Shown piece by piece: positions 1 through 10,559 of a stretch of DNA of 64,000 nucleotides. A model generated the notes under the pieces. It was not told the origin of the DNA. It worked only from the letters and a program-made list of their open reading frames with translations, and made no database searches. The stretch is taken from the NCBI GenBank assembly GCA_016928025.1, contig JAFGLN010000028.1, forward strand, positions 1-64,000, in the 5' to 3' direction. This stretch comes from Deltaproteobacteria bacterium (GTDB lineage Bacteria > Desulfobacterota > Syntrophia > Syntrophales > JAFGHS01). The position numbers and the translations under genes are program-made. Every line of letters starts with the position of its first letter. Position 1 is the stretch's first letter.

Positions 1-879
1 CTTGCCGAAGAAAAAATCTCCGCGGCCACGGTACGGAAAATTCGCAAAGCAAAGGGCCTTTTAAAAGACAAGACCCTGCAAGAGCTGATTTCCCGAATGC
101 AAAGCCGGCTGTCCCTGAAAATTTTCCTGCTTTTTGTCCTGGCAACCCTTCTGGCAACATTGGTCTTCGTCAATAAAGATTATATCGATCCTCTGCTGAA
201 TAAGTACCTTGTGAAAAAACCGGGCACGCAAGGAACAATTGAAGAAACACGGCAAGAGCAGATTATTCTGGAAACGACACCCAAGAAGCCGGTATCGGAG
301 GTGGTGTCGATTCCGGTTATGAAGAAACGGTCTTCTTCGGCGCCACCGGCAACGAAAACGAATGAACGCACCGCTCCGGAACCGCCGGCGACGGTAAAGA
401 AGGAATCGCCACCCGCAGCACGGGCGATAAAGCAGGATCATAGCCTTCATGTTAAGGCCACCGCCGAGGCGGCCGCCGGTGACACCCTGTCGTCAATGGC
501 CCGCGACTATTATCATGTCGTCAATATCACCATGATCGATTTTATCTTGCAGCTTAATCCTTCCATTACCAATCCCGATTTAATCCTGATCAAGCAAAAA
601 ATCAGAATCCCGGAAATCACAGACGCCCTGATGATCAAGCCATCTCCGGACGGATCCTTCATGATTCACCTGGCCACATTTTTGAGCCGCTCAGCGGCAA
701 TTGAGGAGGGCCGAAATATAACCTTGGAGGGCAAGGAGATTAAGATCGTACCCAGACAAATATCGGACCGGGAGACCTGGTACAGAGTCATGGCAGGGCC
801 TTATGCCGATTGGAATGAGGCAGTGAACGCCATTGCGGACCTGCAAAAAAAAGGACTCCTCCTATCCTTTCCCAATTGA
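1..879 (+). CDS. C-terminal part of a larger protein: single TM segment, proline-rich linker, LysM-like region and C-terminal SPOR-like domain (possibly the tail of an ExeA/MshM-type AAA protein)
   Basis: The frame is open to the window edge upstream of the listed ATG at 97 (LAEEKISAATVRKIRKAKGLLKDKTLQELISRMQSRLSLKIFLLFVLATLL...). TM segment, then LysM-like GDTLSSMARDYY..NPSI.NPDLI..GQKI-type text, then a SPOR-like tail (FMIHLATFLSRSAAIEEG...WYRVMAGPYADWNEA). Confidence 0.65.
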   Translation, partial: LAEEKISAATVRKIRKAKGLLKDKTLQELISRMQSRLSLKIFLLFVLATLLATLVFVNKDYIDPLLNKYLVKKPGTQGTIEETRQEQIILETTPKKPVSEVVSIPVMKKRSSSAPPATKTNERTAPEPPATVKKESPPAARAIKQDHSLHVKATAEAAAGDTLSSMARDYYHVVNITMIDFILQLNPSITNPDLILIKQKIRIPEITDALMIKPSPDGSFMIHLATFLSRSAAIEEGRNITLEGKEIKIVPRQISDRETWYRVMAGPYADWNEAVNAIADLQKKGLLLSFPN

Positions 880-1770
880 TCATCGCTTTAAAAAACGCCA
901 GCCGTTCAGAATTTCTTCCGCTTCGCGGATGATACCCTCGATCAATTCCTTCACTGTGGATATGCGGTCAATGGATCCGGCGGCCAGGGATACGGCCTGG
1001 CTCCAATCCGTCTCACGAGGTATTGTATCACCGGTCGGATTAACGTCGGGCCGCCGGGACGGCCTTGGCGTCAGAACCCGTGCGCGCAGGTCGGCGTTTT
1101 CCGGATTGAGGCGGGTGATGGCCTCTTTCATGGAATCGGCGATTTCGCATTCTTTGGTCGCCAGGAAGGCGCTGCCCATCATGATGCCGGCGGCGCCCAT
1201 GCCCAGGGCCGCGAGAAAACCGCGGGCGTCGCCGATGCCGCCGGCGGCGATAATGGGAACCGAAAGCTGCCGTCGGCCCCAGATGATCGTTGTCATGGTC
1301 GGCAGTTGTTCCGGATTCTTAATCCCGGCCCCCTCGACACCGACCAGAATGATCGCGTCCGGACCCAGTTCCTCGGCATGGACGGCGTCTTTTACCCTTG
1401 CCGCCTTGTGTATCCAGGGAATGCCGCTCTCCTTGATCATCGGCGCCAGGGCGTCCGGCTTGTAAACGGACGTCTCGACCGGCATCTTCAGGTCAAGGCA
1501 TACCGCCAGCATCTTTTCGATCTCCGGACAGAGGCCGATGCTGAGATTAACGCCGAAGGTACCGGGGGCACCAGTGGTTGCCTCCTGACAGGCCAAAATA
1601 TCTTCACGGAGCTTCTCCGGTGTCCGGGAAATGGACCCCGTCATAGTCCCGTGACCGCCGGCATTGGCCACCGCGGCCGCCAGCTTCCAATCCGCCAGCC
1701 GCTCCATGGCCCCTTGTAAAATCGGATACTTACATCCCAGCAAATCCGTTACCGCAGTTTTCCATTCCAT
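880..1770 (-). CDS. nitronate monooxygenase / 2-nitropropane dioxygenase-like (FabK-like) FMN TIM-barrel protein
   Basis: CKYPILQGAMERLADWKLAAAVANAGGHGTMTG..., IIAAGGIGDARGFLAALGMGAAGIMMGSAFLAT. Start set at the ATG after GGGAGGAAAAA. Confidence 0.85.
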   Translation of the reverse strand: MEWKTAVTDLLGCKYPILQGAMERLADWKLAAAVANAGGHGTMTGSISRTPEKLREDILACQEATTGAPGTFGVNLSIGLCPEIEKMLAVCLDLKMPVETSVYKPDALAPMIKESGIPWIHKAARVKDAVHAEELGPDAIILVGVEGAGIKNPEQLPTMTTIIWGRRQLSVPIIAAGGIGDARGFLAALGMGAAGIMMGSAFLATKECEIADSMKEAITRLNPENADLRARVLTPRPSRRPDVNPTGDTIPRETDWSQAVSLAAGSIDRISTVKELIEGIIREAEEILNGWRFLKR

Positions 1771-1793
1771 TTTTTCCTCCCTAAAATATACGT

Positions 1794-2183
1794 CTATGGG
1801 ATACAACTGGCTTCGCCCACCAATATTTTTTCGTCCTGCTGATTCACCATCCAGACGTCCAGATACACCCTGGCGCCGTCTTCCTCCTGAACAACAGACG
1901 TTGCCCTCCCCTGGGCCGTCAAGATATCATCGTTGACGGCGCCGCCGCCGATGAAGCTGACGTTGATCCGGCCGTGATAGAGCCATTTCTCGCCGAAATG
2001 GTTATACAACATCTCCAATACATAACTCAGCAAAGTGGAACCGGGAATCAGCGCGCCTCTCATGCCCTGCTGCCTGGCATATTCATCCGTATGAATCGGA
2101 TTTCGGGCATCTTTCGCGATGGGTGCATAGGCATTTTTTGTTAAAGCGGGAATCGCATCACCGGTCTTCAATACGGTCGACAT
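1794..2183 (-). CDS. MaoC-like dehydratase / hotdog domain protein
   Basis: Hotdog/MaoC-like text ARNPIHTDEYARQQGMRGALIPGSTLLSYVLEML; AGGAGG before ATG at 2183. Confidence 0.75.
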   Translation of the reverse strand: MSTVLKTGDAIPALTKNAYAPIAKDARNPIHTDEYARQQGMRGALIPGSTLLSYVLEMLYNHFGEKWLYHGRINVSFIGGGAVNDDILTAQGRATSVVQEEDGARVYLDVWMVNQQDEKILVGEASCIP

Positions 2184-2193
2184 TTTACGCCTC

Positions 2194-2598
2194 CTATTCG
2201 ACATGAATGCCCGTCTCACGGCTTCGCATCAATATCTCACCGTTTTCATCGACGGTCTCAAATTCGGAGACGCGGTAGAAACGCCCCCGCTTTATATATT
2301 TGTCCACCACCCGGCCCCGAATAATTACCGTGGAACCCATTTTCAGAGGCTTGAGAAATTCATGTTCGCTTTTCGCCCAGATGGCGGACCGCAATCCCGT
2401 AAACTTGGCAAACTGCATCCTCGGATGGATTTCAATCGTTTGCCCCGGCGGGGCGGCTTTAAACTTTTCAATCACACCCAGGGCCTGCCATTGCGTGACA
2501 GCGGCCCGGTCGCCGACCGTCTTTTCATCCAGGACAATCTCCACCTCCCCCAGATCAAAACCGATGGGAATGGCCGCAAATTCTTCTTCCAAACTCAT
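2194..2598 (-). CDS. MaoC-like / FAS1-type dehydratase N-terminal hotdog protein
   Basis: Second hotdog-like ORF in tandem; GGAGGTGG Shine-Dalgarno before ATG at 2598. Confidence 0.6.
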   Translation of the reverse strand: MSLEEEFAAIPIGFDLGEVEIVLDEKTVGDRAAVTQWQALGVIEKFKAAPPGQTIEIHPRMQFAKFTGLRSAIWAKSEHEFLKPLKMGSTVIIRGRVVDKYIKRGRFYRVSEFETVDENGEILMRSRETGIHVE

Positions 2599-2891
2599 CT
2601 GAAGTCCACCTCCTCTTTTCAAAACAAATCCGCCGAAAATGCGTCTCCCCACTCCCTGACATCGAACACCTCTGAATACCGATCGAACGTGGACAGTATA
2701 GAGAGGTGTTTATTTGGAGTCAACTTTTTTACAACCAATACAAAAAATTCAAATCATGTCCCACAGACATACCTCCGCCTCTTATAATTTTCCTTATTGA
2801 TTCTACCCGCCGATTGTGATATGAAGGCCCTTCAAAAAATTTGAAAGAATATCATATTCAACCATTTTAATTTGCAAGTTTCGACAATCAC

Positions 2892-2965
2892 TGGGGGATC
2901 GTTCAACGGTAGGACAACGGACTCTGACTCCGTGAATCGTGGTTCGAATCCACGTCCCTCAGCCA
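2892..2965 (+). tRNA. tRNA-Gln (anticodon CTG), CCA encoded
   Basis: Acceptor TGGGGGA/TCCCTCA, D-arm, anticodon stem ACGGA-CTCTGAC-TCCGT with CTG at 34-36, T-arm GTGG-TTCGAAT-CCAC, encoded GCCA 3' end. Confidence 0.95.
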
Positions 2966-3075
2966 ATTAAATCCAATCAACACGCAATCTCTTTTCTGCA
3001 GCGCAAGTTCTTTTTCAACGAATGACTTCGACATCGCTCACTGATTAAGCCAAACTCTTAATATCCGACGGGGAG

Positions 3076-3441
3076 GTGCAGCAAGCAATGACAGAAGAAA
3101 AAAAGAAGCACGAAGAAAAGTCTCTGGAGAAGATGACCGTCAAAGAGCTCAGGGAAATAGCCCTGGAAATCCCCCATGCCAAGGCCGTCCATGACATGAA
3201 GAAGGACGAGTTGGTCGCTTTTATCAAGGAAGCCAAGGGGATCCAGGACGAGGCGTCGGCAGGTAAAAAACACAAAGTCGCCAAAATCAAGCTGACGAAA
3301 CCTGAACTGAAAGCGAAGCTGCGGGAGCTGAAAGATTCGCGGGCACAGGCTCTGGAGGTCCATGAAAAAGAAAAAGCCGCCCTCCTCCGGCGGCGCATCA
3401 GCCGTCTGAAAAAGAAATCCCGGCATATGGCCGCCGCCTGA
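3076..3441 (+). CDS. small basic protein with Rho N-terminal/SAP-like motif
   Basis: MTVKELREIALEIPHAKAVHDMKKDELVAFIKEAKG resembles Rho_N; lysine-rich remainder; ends in a basic tail. Confidence 0.6.
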   Translation: MQQAMTEEKKKHEEKSLEKMTVKELREIALEIPHAKAVHDMKKDELVAFIKEAKGIQDEASAGKKHKVAKIKLTKPELKAKLRELKDSRAQALEVHEKEKAALLRRRISRLKKKSRHMAAA

Positions 3442-3575
3442 GGTCTGTTCGGTTAGTCTTTCGGTTAATAAAAACCTGCCATTTCGACGACGGGGAGAAA
3501 TCTTCCCGCCCATCCCGCTGGCGTGGGATTTGAAATGAGCATGCACAATTAATCAATTGATGACCGGGGCAGCAC

Positions 3576-4004
3576 CTAACTTTTTGTAATCTCGTACTTT
3601 GTCTCGATGGTTACACTCTCTTTAATCATCGACCATACGGGACAATAGGTGTCCTTCGCCAGCTTCAGCGCCTTTTCGACATCGGCCGGCTCCAGATCGC
3701 TGGATTGAAAGACCATGTCCATGACAATGCACGCAAACGATGTCGGGTGTTCCTCCCGCCGGATGCCTTCGATCTTCATCTCAAATCCGTCGATGGTCTT
3801 TCGCATGGCCCGCAATATCGGCAGGACCGTCCCACTCGTGCAGGCCCCCAAGCTGGTCAAAAATAGTTCCAGAGGCATATAGCCTTCATTATTGCCCAAG
3901 GGTGGAATATAATCGGCGATAATCTCCGGATTGTCCTTCGCCTTGCACGAAAATTTGATCTTGTCGTTGATCAGTTTAATCCTGGCTTCAAGCATATTAC
4001 CCAT
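3576..4004 (-). CDS. OsmC family protein
   Basis: PLELFLTSLGACTSGTVLPILRAMRKTIDGFEMKIEGIRREEHP...CPVWSMIKESVTIETKYE; AAGGAG upstream of ATG. Confidence 0.85.
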   Translation of the reverse strand: MGNMLEARIKLINDKIKFSCKAKDNPEIIADYIPPLGNNEGYMPLELFLTSLGACTSGTVLPILRAMRKTIDGFEMKIEGIRREEHPTSFACIVMDMVFQSSDLEPADVEKALKLAKDTYCPVWSMIKESVTIETKYEITKS

Positions 4005-4233
4005 AGACAATATCTCCTTTTCCGTCATTACAACCACTGAGTGAATTCACTATATCAAAATGCAACAATATATCTGGAAGATTCCCCTTTGTTCCTGATT
4101 CTCTTGAGAAAAATTAGAATTTGGCGGCGGAGGGCTCCAAACGCCCAGCCCTTCAAACATGTCTCAGATCAATAAACCAGCAACGCCAATAGTAGAGACT
4201 TAATTTGAATGGCAGTCACCAGACCCAAAAATA

Positions 4234-6228
4234 TTACAAATGAACGACCAGGCGCAACCCCAGGCGGTCCAGACGATCGTTCGGATGGATGTAGTTGCGG
4301 TTTTCCGCACGGCAGTACTTGGCGAGATTGTTCCAGCTGCCGCCGCGGATTACCCGGTTGATGCCCGATACGGGCCCCGTCGGATCCGTCACGTCGCCGA
4401 CCGGATAGTCGCCGTACCAGTCATGGCACCATTCCCAGACATTGCCCAGCATATCGTATAGTTCCCAGGCATTTGGTTTTTTCTTCCCCACCGGATGTGT
4501 CTTATTGCCGGAATTCTTGTAATACCAGGCATATTCATCCAGTAGCCTTTCGTCATCGCCAAAGACATAAAGACTGGTTGACCCGGCCCGGCAGGCATAT
4601 TCCCACTCCGCTTCCGTGGGAAACCGGAAGCGTCTTCCTTCGGATAAGTGATTGATTCTTTCGATGAACACCCGGCACTCTTCCCAGGAAACATTTTCTA
4701 CAGGATGATCCGCACCTTTGAAATGGCTCGGATTGTTCCCCACAATCGCCTCCCACTGGGCCTGCGTGACCGGGTATTTGCCGATCAGATAATCAAGGGT
4801 AAGGGTGGTTTGATGTTTATCGACACCCTTGCCCATCATGAAGGTACCCGCGGGAATGGAACAGAACTCCATGCCGTCGATGACCTGTCTCGCGTCCGGG
4901 CCCACCTCGCCGACAGAATACCTCGTCTCCGTCACGGGACCCGTCTTGGTTTGCCTGTCGACGGCCGCTTTACCGGGGGGACGCCCTTCATCCACGGTTA
5001 GGCGGGTCCGGGAACCATCCTCCCCGACACGGGCCTCACCTGCTTCCGGTTTAGCCGAAACGTCCTTACCAGCCAGGCCGTCCACCTGATCCTTCGGTAT
5101 ATTCAGAATCGCCTCAATGCTGTCGGCCAATCCCCGGATGCCCATCAGATCCATCAGTGTCCAGTGCTCGCCTTCGCTTAAGAACCGCTTCGACATGGAT
5201 ACCGCCCTGTTGCGTCTGGGATCCGTCGAATGCTCCGTCATTTGCGTAATCTTGTCGACGGCTTTTGTCACCGCAGCGACAGTCTGCTGGTATTTTTCCT
5301 TGCGCAAATCGTCCAAAAAGCCCCGGAGACGATCATCATTTTTTTGAAAATCACCGTCCGCCGCTGCCTTCAGGACAAAAAGCCGATCCAGATCAATCGC
5401 TTTATTGAGAATAACCAGGCCCTGGTCGACTTGATCGAGGGCCATATAGATCTTGGCGGCAAGGAAAAAGGCCTCGCCCAGGCCGGGATGGATGGCCATG
5501 GCCAATTCCGCATGTAAAAGGGCATCCGACAGTTCACCCCGGCAATATGCCGCCCAGCCGGCGCAAAGCATCGCGTAACCGGTATGTACCGGATAATCCG
5601 CTCTGGCGTAGCGGGCGGCCAGCAGAAAGGACTGTTCGGCCGCCGCCAAATCCATCAGAGCCATGTCGCCGTCAACAAAACCCAGCTGAATGATGCCCTT
5701 CATCTGATAAAACCGCCATCCCAGTTTATAACCGGGTGAGGTGTGGTCTCCATTAATGGCCTTGTTCAGGGATTCCAGACATTCTGCGTAAAGCTCCCGG
5801 TCAAATGCGTAGCAGGCAATCTCATACTGTTCATAAGCGGCTGTCTCTGCGGAGGTCCGGGCGTTTTTGAGCAAATCCGCCAAGCTATCGTTCATCTTGC
5901 CGATGCGGACCATGACTTGACAGAACCCCCAATGGAACTTCGGGTCCAGCTTCTCATGGCCCCGAGAGGACTCCTCATAATGATAATACAGTCTGGCAAA
6001 CTTCTCAGCACCGGGATCACCCTTCATATTGTCTACCGATTCACCCGTCTGGATTTGATCTCTTGCCAGTCCTTCGGTGGATGCGATAACCGCAAGCGTC
6101 TTCCGGGAGACATCAAGGGCGATCTGGTATCCGGCACCGCGGATTGAAGTTGTCACCTGACGCGTAAATTCCTTGGCTGCCAGGTAATCCTTATAGGTTA
6201 TCTTGCCGCCATAAACATAATAGCTCAT
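4234..6228 (-). CDS. TPR-like N-terminal region fused to C-terminal formylglycine-generating-enzyme-like (FGE-sulfatase/C-type-lectin-fold) domain
   Basis: C-terminus: FCSIPAGTFMMGKG...YPVTQAQWEAIVGNNPSHFKG..HPVENVSWEEC...FRFPTEAEWEYACRAG...WEWCHDWYGDY...RVIRGGSWNN. Confidence 0.85.
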   Translation of the reverse strand: MSYYVYGGKITYKDYLAAKEFTRQVTTSIRGAGYQIALDVSRKTLAVIASTEGLARDQIQTGESVDNMKGDPGAEKFARLYYHYEESSRGHEKLDPKFHWGFCQVMVRIGKMNDSLADLLKNARTSAETAAYEQYEIACYAFDRELYAECLESLNKAINGDHTSPGYKLGWRFYQMKGIIQLGFVDGDMALMDLAAAEQSFLLAARYARADYPVHTGYAMLCAGWAAYCRGELSDALLHAELAMAIHPGLGEAFFLAAKIYMALDQVDQGLVILNKAIDLDRLFVLKAAADGDFQKNDDRLRGFLDDLRKEKYQQTVAAVTKAVDKITQMTEHSTDPRRNRAVSMSKRFLSEGEHWTLMDLMGIRGLADSIEAILNIPKDQVDGLAGKDVSAKPEAGEARVGEDGSRTRLTVDEGRPPGKAAVDRQTKTGPVTETRYSVGEVGPDARQVIDGMEFCSIPAGTFMMGKGVDKHQTTLTLDYLIGKYPVTQAQWEAIVGNNPSHFKGADHPVENVSWEECRVFIERINHLSEGRRFRFPTEAEWEYACRAGSTSLYVFGDDERLLDEYAWYYKNSGNKTHPVGKKKPNAWELYDMLGNVWEWCHDWYGDYPVGDVTDPTGPVSGINRVIRGGSWNNLAKYCRAENRNYIHPNDRLDRLGLRLVVHL

Positions 6229-6317
6229 GAAATCCTCCCCTTCATAATTCTCAAAACGTTGCCTCCCGATACATGATCAGTCCAAGGTCTCTCCGTATGG
6301 TCAAAAAACCTCCCGCA

Positions 6318-8006
6318 TTATTTTTTATCGGCCAGTTTAGCCCACGAATCCCGCAGCGTAACGGTTCGATTAAAGACCGGTGAACCGGCTTTTGAATCGA
6401 AGGCGTCGACACAAAAATAACCGATTCTTTCAAACTGAAAAAGACGCCCCGGCACAGCTACGGCCAGGCTCGGTTCCACCTGCGCCAGGTGAATGACTTC
6501 CAGGGATTGGGGGTTCAAATGGTCCAAATAGTCCAAATCACCCTCCAGGGGATTGGCGACACGGAACAGCCGATCATACAATCTGGCTTCGGCGACCACG
6601 GCATGGGCCGCCGACACCCAGTGGATGGTCGCGCCGACCTTCCGGCCGTCCGGAGCAAATCCACTCCGCGTTTCCGGATCATAGGTGCAATGCACTTCTA
6701 TAACCTGACCGGTATTTGCATCTTTTACCACATCCGTGCATCTGATGAAATAGCCGTAGCGCAGCCGGACTTCCCGATCCGGGGCCAAGCGCAAGAATTT
6801 TTTGGGCGGATTGACGGCAAAATCATCCTGCTCGATATAAAGAACTTTGGAAAACGGCACTTTCCGGGAGCCCATCTCAGGTTTTTGCGGATGATAGGGA
6901 CAATCGAACTCTTCCACGAGGTCTTCCGGATAGTTATCAATGACGACACGCAAAGGGTGAAGAACGGCCATGACCCGCGGCGCCTTTTCATTGAGATCTT
7001 CCCGGACAAGGTTTTCCAGCAGATCCACATCGATGATGCTGTCGTTCTTCGCCACGCCGATACGCTCACAGAAGCGGCGGATCGCCTCCGGTGTAAACCC
7101 CCTTCGGCGCATACCCGCCAGTGTCGGCATTTGCGGATCGTCCCATCCCGAAACAATCCCCTTTTCAACCAAATCGATAAGCTTTCGTTTACTCAAAACG
7201 GTAAAGGTAAGATTGAGACGCGCGAATTCAATCTGCCGGGGCGGATTCTCTATTTTAGATTCATTGAGAAACCAATCGTACAGGGGGCGGTTATTTTCGA
7301 ATTCCAGGGTGCAGATGGAATGGGTAATCCCTTCGATCGAGTCGGAAAGGCAATGAGCAAAATCATACATGGGATAAATGCACCATTTATCGCCCGTCCG
7401 ATAATGCGTTTCCTTTTTGATTCGATACATAATGGGGTCGCGCAAGGTCATGTTAGGCGAGGCCATGTCGATTTTCGCCCGGAGGACATGTGTCTCCTCC
7501 GCAAATTCGCCGGCGCGCATCCGTTCAAACAGCTTCAGGTTTTCTTCCACCGACCGGTTACGGTAAGGGCTGTCCTTTCCCGGTGTTGTCAGGGTACCCC
7601 GGTATTCGCGGATCTCATCGGCATTCAAATCACACACGTACGCCTTACCCATCTTAATGAGCGCCAGGGCATACTCATAGAGCCGGTCGTAGTAATCGGA
7701 GGCATAGTAAAGGCGATCCTCCCAGTCAAATCCCAGCCACTTCACATCCCGCATAATGGAATCGACATATTCCATGTTTTCGCCGCTGGGATCCGTATCA
7801 TCAAACCGGAGATTACAAATGCCGCCATACTGCGCCGCGATGCCGAAATTGAGACAGACGGACTTTGCGTGCCCGATATGCAGATAACCGTTCGGCTCCG
7901 GGGGAAAACGGGTGGCGATCCGTCTTTGATATCGATGGATTCTTAAATCTTCATCAATGATATCCCGGATAAAGTCGGACGGGGCGGATCGATCGGTTTG
8001 TTCCAT
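6318..8006 (-). CDS. glnS: glutaminyl-tRNA synthetase
   Basis: Class I aaRS signature [33 protein letters not shown] (KMSKS equivalent); full-length 562 aa. Confidence 0.95.
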   Translation of the reverse strand: MEQTDRSAPSDFIRDIIDEDLRIHRYQRRIATRFPPEPNGYLHIGHAKSVCLNFGIAAQYGGICNLRFDDTDPSGENMEYVDSIMRDVKWLGFDWEDRLYYASDYYDRLYEYALALIKMGKAYVCDLNADEIREYRGTLTTPGKDSPYRNRSVEENLKLFERMRAGEFAEETHVLRAKIDMASPNMTLRDPIMYRIKKETHYRTGDKWCIYPMYDFAHCLSDSIEGITHSICTLEFENNRPLYDWFLNESKIENPPRQIEFARLNLTFTVLSKRKLIDLVEKGIVSGWDDPQMPTLAGMRRRGFTPEAIRRFCERIGVAKNDSIIDVDLLENLVREDLNEKAPRVMAVLHPLRVVIDNYPEDLVEEFDCPYHPQKPEMGSRKVPFSKVLYIEQDDFAVNPPKKFLRLAPDREVRLRYGYFIRCTDVVKDANTGQVIEVHCTYDPETRSGFAPDGRKVGATIHWVSAAHAVVAEARLYDRLFRVANPLEGDLDYLDHLNPQSLEVIHLAQVEPSLAVAVPGRLFQFERIGYFCVDAFDSKAGSPVFNRTVTLRDSWAKLADKK

Positions 8007-8047
8007 ATATTTTAAAAAAGTCCTTTCTCAAATGTCACGGTGTTGAA

Positions 8048-9322
8048 TCAGCAGATTTCCAAACGCTTTAATTCCGCCGGCAGGTCATCGACGGCCGGTT
8101 CTTTGTAAATTACGCCTTCTGCAAAGAGCTTGTCAATGGTTTCATCATCATAACCCAGACAGGACGACAAAACTTCCCGATTGTGCTCCCCCAGAAACGG
8201 GGCATAGCCCATAACTCTGCCGGGCGTCTCCGTCATTCGGAAAGGACTATTGTAAGTTTCGATTTCACCGACAAAGGGCTGTTTCATTTTGACCAGCATT
8301 TGCCGCTCTTGGATGTAGGGGGCATCGCATATTTCCTCGAATCCGCGCACCTTCATGGCCGGCACCCCGGCATCTCGAAAAAGCTTCTCCGCATCTTCCA
8401 CATGCTCGAACGACTGGAGCCAGTTCTCAAGCGTCTCATGAACGAAGGGGGCGTTGGCGTATGAAATGCGCTTAGGCAGCTCGTTTGTTCTTTCATGCGT
8501 TAAAAGCCATCCATAATCCGGCCCCATGGCGCGCACCAGTTTATCCCAAAGGATGTCACTGAGGGCGGCAAGGGCGAGATAGCCGTCTTTCCCCTTCAGG
8601 AGGGCATACGGAGAATAGGCCGGCGACCATCGGGTGTGCTTTTTCGGGGGCACCGTGCGGTGGCTGAACAGATAGCCCGGCGGGTTGTTTTCGTGGGAGT
8701 GAAAGAGGCAATCGGTCATGGAGATATCGATTTCCTGGCCCTTTCCCGTTTTCCCGCGATAATACAGGGCCGCGAGGATGGCCGTCGTAGCGTGCATGGC
8801 GGCGTTGGAATCACCGATGGCCAGCGGGGCCGACTCCGGCGGATCACATTGACCGCACCAGCCGCTTGCGGCCTGGGCAATCAAATCGAAGCCCGGCTCA
8901 TTGGCAAAGGTACCGAAATGGCCGAAACAGGAAATATTACAGTAAATAATGCTCGGGTTGATTTTTTTTAGCTCTTCATAGCCGAGGTGCATCTTCTTCA
9001 TGGCCCCCGGCGCCATGTTGGATAAAACGATATCCGTCCTTTTGACCAGTCCATAAATAATATTCAAACCTTTATCGGTTTTCAGATCAACGGACAAGCT
9101 CTTTTTGCCGCGGTTTAAGAATGTGGCATAGCTGCTCTGGGAAACGCCGTTGCGCTCCAGAACCAGGGAATAGCGCCTCTCGAGCGCCCCCGTTTCCACG
9201 GGTTCAATCTTGATGACTTCCGCTCCCAGGTCGACCAGCTGCCGGGACGCAAACGGTCCCGCGTAAACCCACGTGAAGTCCAGCACCCTCAATCCCTCCA
9301 GGGCATGTTTTTCTTCCAACAT
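8048..9322 (-). CDS. CaiB/BaiF family III CoA-transferase
   Basis: LEGLRVLDFTWVYAGPFASRQLVDLGAEVIKIEPVETG..., NRGKKSLSVDLKTDKG; RBS GGGAGG. Confidence 0.93.
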   Translation of the reverse strand: MLEEKHALEGLRVLDFTWVYAGPFASRQLVDLGAEVIKIEPVETGALERRYSLVLERNGVSQSSYATFLNRGKKSLSVDLKTDKGLNIIYGLVKRTDIVLSNMAPGAMKKMHLGYEELKKINPSIIYCNISCFGHFGTFANEPGFDLIAQAASGWCGQCDPPESAPLAIGDSNAAMHATTAILAALYYRGKTGKGQEIDISMTDCLFHSHENNPPGYLFSHRTVPPKKHTRWSPAYSPYALLKGKDGYLALAALSDILWDKLVRAMGPDYGWLLTHERTNELPKRISYANAPFVHETLENWLQSFEHVEDAEKLFRDAGVPAMKVRGFEEICDAPYIQERQMLVKMKQPFVGEIETYNSPFRMTETPGRVMGYAPFLGEHNREVLSSCLGYDDETIDKLFAEGVIYKEPAVDDLPAELKRLEIC

Positions 9323-9589
9323 TTATGTTATCCTCCCTTAAAAATTCGGAATTCGCAAAAAGAAGACGCGGATTACCTTCATCATGAAAGTTGAGGCGCC
9401 TGTTTAACACCTATTGAAAATGCCATAGATATACATACCGAAGCAGGCTGTCAAAGTTTTTCTGACCGGATCGGTGTCTCATGATTATTCTCTATTTTTT
9501 AAAGGCACGGCGTATGACGATTTTTCAAAGCCCGGAAACAAGCCGATCGTCAACCGGAAAGAGGGCGCCGTTTGACCGGGTCAGTCCCT

Positions 9590-10420
9590 TCATTCTGATG
9601 ATGGCCCGGAGGGATCCGGCGGCCCTTTTTGGGTATCGGCAATCACCGCCTTCAACAGGGAAACAGACAGGGCCGTATGTCTCAGGGCCTCTTCCACCGT
9701 TATCAACCGCTTTTCCGCATAGCATTTGTTGGCCAGGGCAATAGAGGCATTTGCAATCCTGGCAATTTCCCGCTTCAAATCGCCGGCGGATTTGACGCAG
9801 GGCTCATGAATCCAGGAATCGTAGAGTGTATCCATCTCTTGGTCGAGAGGCACAAGAGACTCAAGAATCTCATCAAATGCCTTATGATGCTCTTTGGCCC
9901 AGTTTCCGGCGGCTTGATAAATCCGTCCGTCGCCGGCCCGTTTGTTGCCGTGGGGAAAGTTATGCAACGGCTGAGACAAATCGCCGATATAATGGGCGAT
10001 ACTGAACAGGTAGTAGTCATACAACCAGCCCGTCTTACCCTTCATGGCTTCATAGAGCTCCACAATTTTCCAGTACAGCACGCCCGCCGGATGGGGAACC
10101 CTGATCGTTATCGGTTTTACGTCCATCCTGCCCGCCGGTACATAATCTTTCAATCTGATCGGATAGCGATCGATGTAGGCCGGCGTGACCGTTGTTTGGG
10201 GGGCGGCATTGTGATAATGCAAAGGCCCCAGCAGGGCCTTATTCTCTTCTTTAAAAAGGTCCGGAAAAAAAGAATAGGCCGGATTCTGCATGCCTGCCTT
10301 TTGGGCGATAAGGGTATGCGCCTTCGGCGACCAGGAAAAACCGGGCTCCGGCACCGTCAGAACGACAAACAGAAAAAGGGCAATGATTAAACACCAAAGA
10401 CGGGACTTTTTCATACTCAT
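9590..10420 (-). CDS. secreted zinc-dependent phospholipase C / P1 nuclease-fold protein
   Basis: Signal peptide ending at FSW; W-S-P-K-A-H, HYIGDLSQPLHNFPHGN and H..FDE zinc-ligand pattern. Confidence 0.75.
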   Translation of the reverse strand: MSMKKSRLWCLIIALFLFVVLTVPEPGFSWSPKAHTLIAQKAGMQNPAYSFFPDLFKEENKALLGPLHYHNAAPQTTVTPAYIDRYPIRLKDYVPAGRMDVKPITIRVPHPAGVLYWKIVELYEAMKGKTGWLYDYYLFSIAHYIGDLSQPLHNFPHGNKRAGDGRIYQAAGNWAKEHHKAFDEILESLVPLDQEMDTLYDSWIHEPCVKSAGDLKREIARIANASIALANKCYAEKRLITVEEALRHTALSVSLLKAVIADTQKGPPDPSGPSSE

Positions 10421-10559
10421 CGTTATGACCCCTCGGTGATTCCACCAGACACGAGAAAACCTGTGACCGGTAACTATTGTTTCTTTTATCTTGACAATCT
10501 TCGTTACCTTATATTACCTCAGAACCCCAACATTAAATGGTCAGGTCTTGAGATAACAC

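Noticed and set aside
4234-4330. FGE-like C-terminus as a diversity-generating retroelement variable repeat
   Set aside because: No reverse transcriptase and no visible template repeat in the window; RGGSWNN...GLRLV is common to the whole family.
6489-7946. 485-aa plus-strand ORF opposite glnS
   Set aside because: Antisense shadow of a clear glnS gene; low-complexity, family-free translation.
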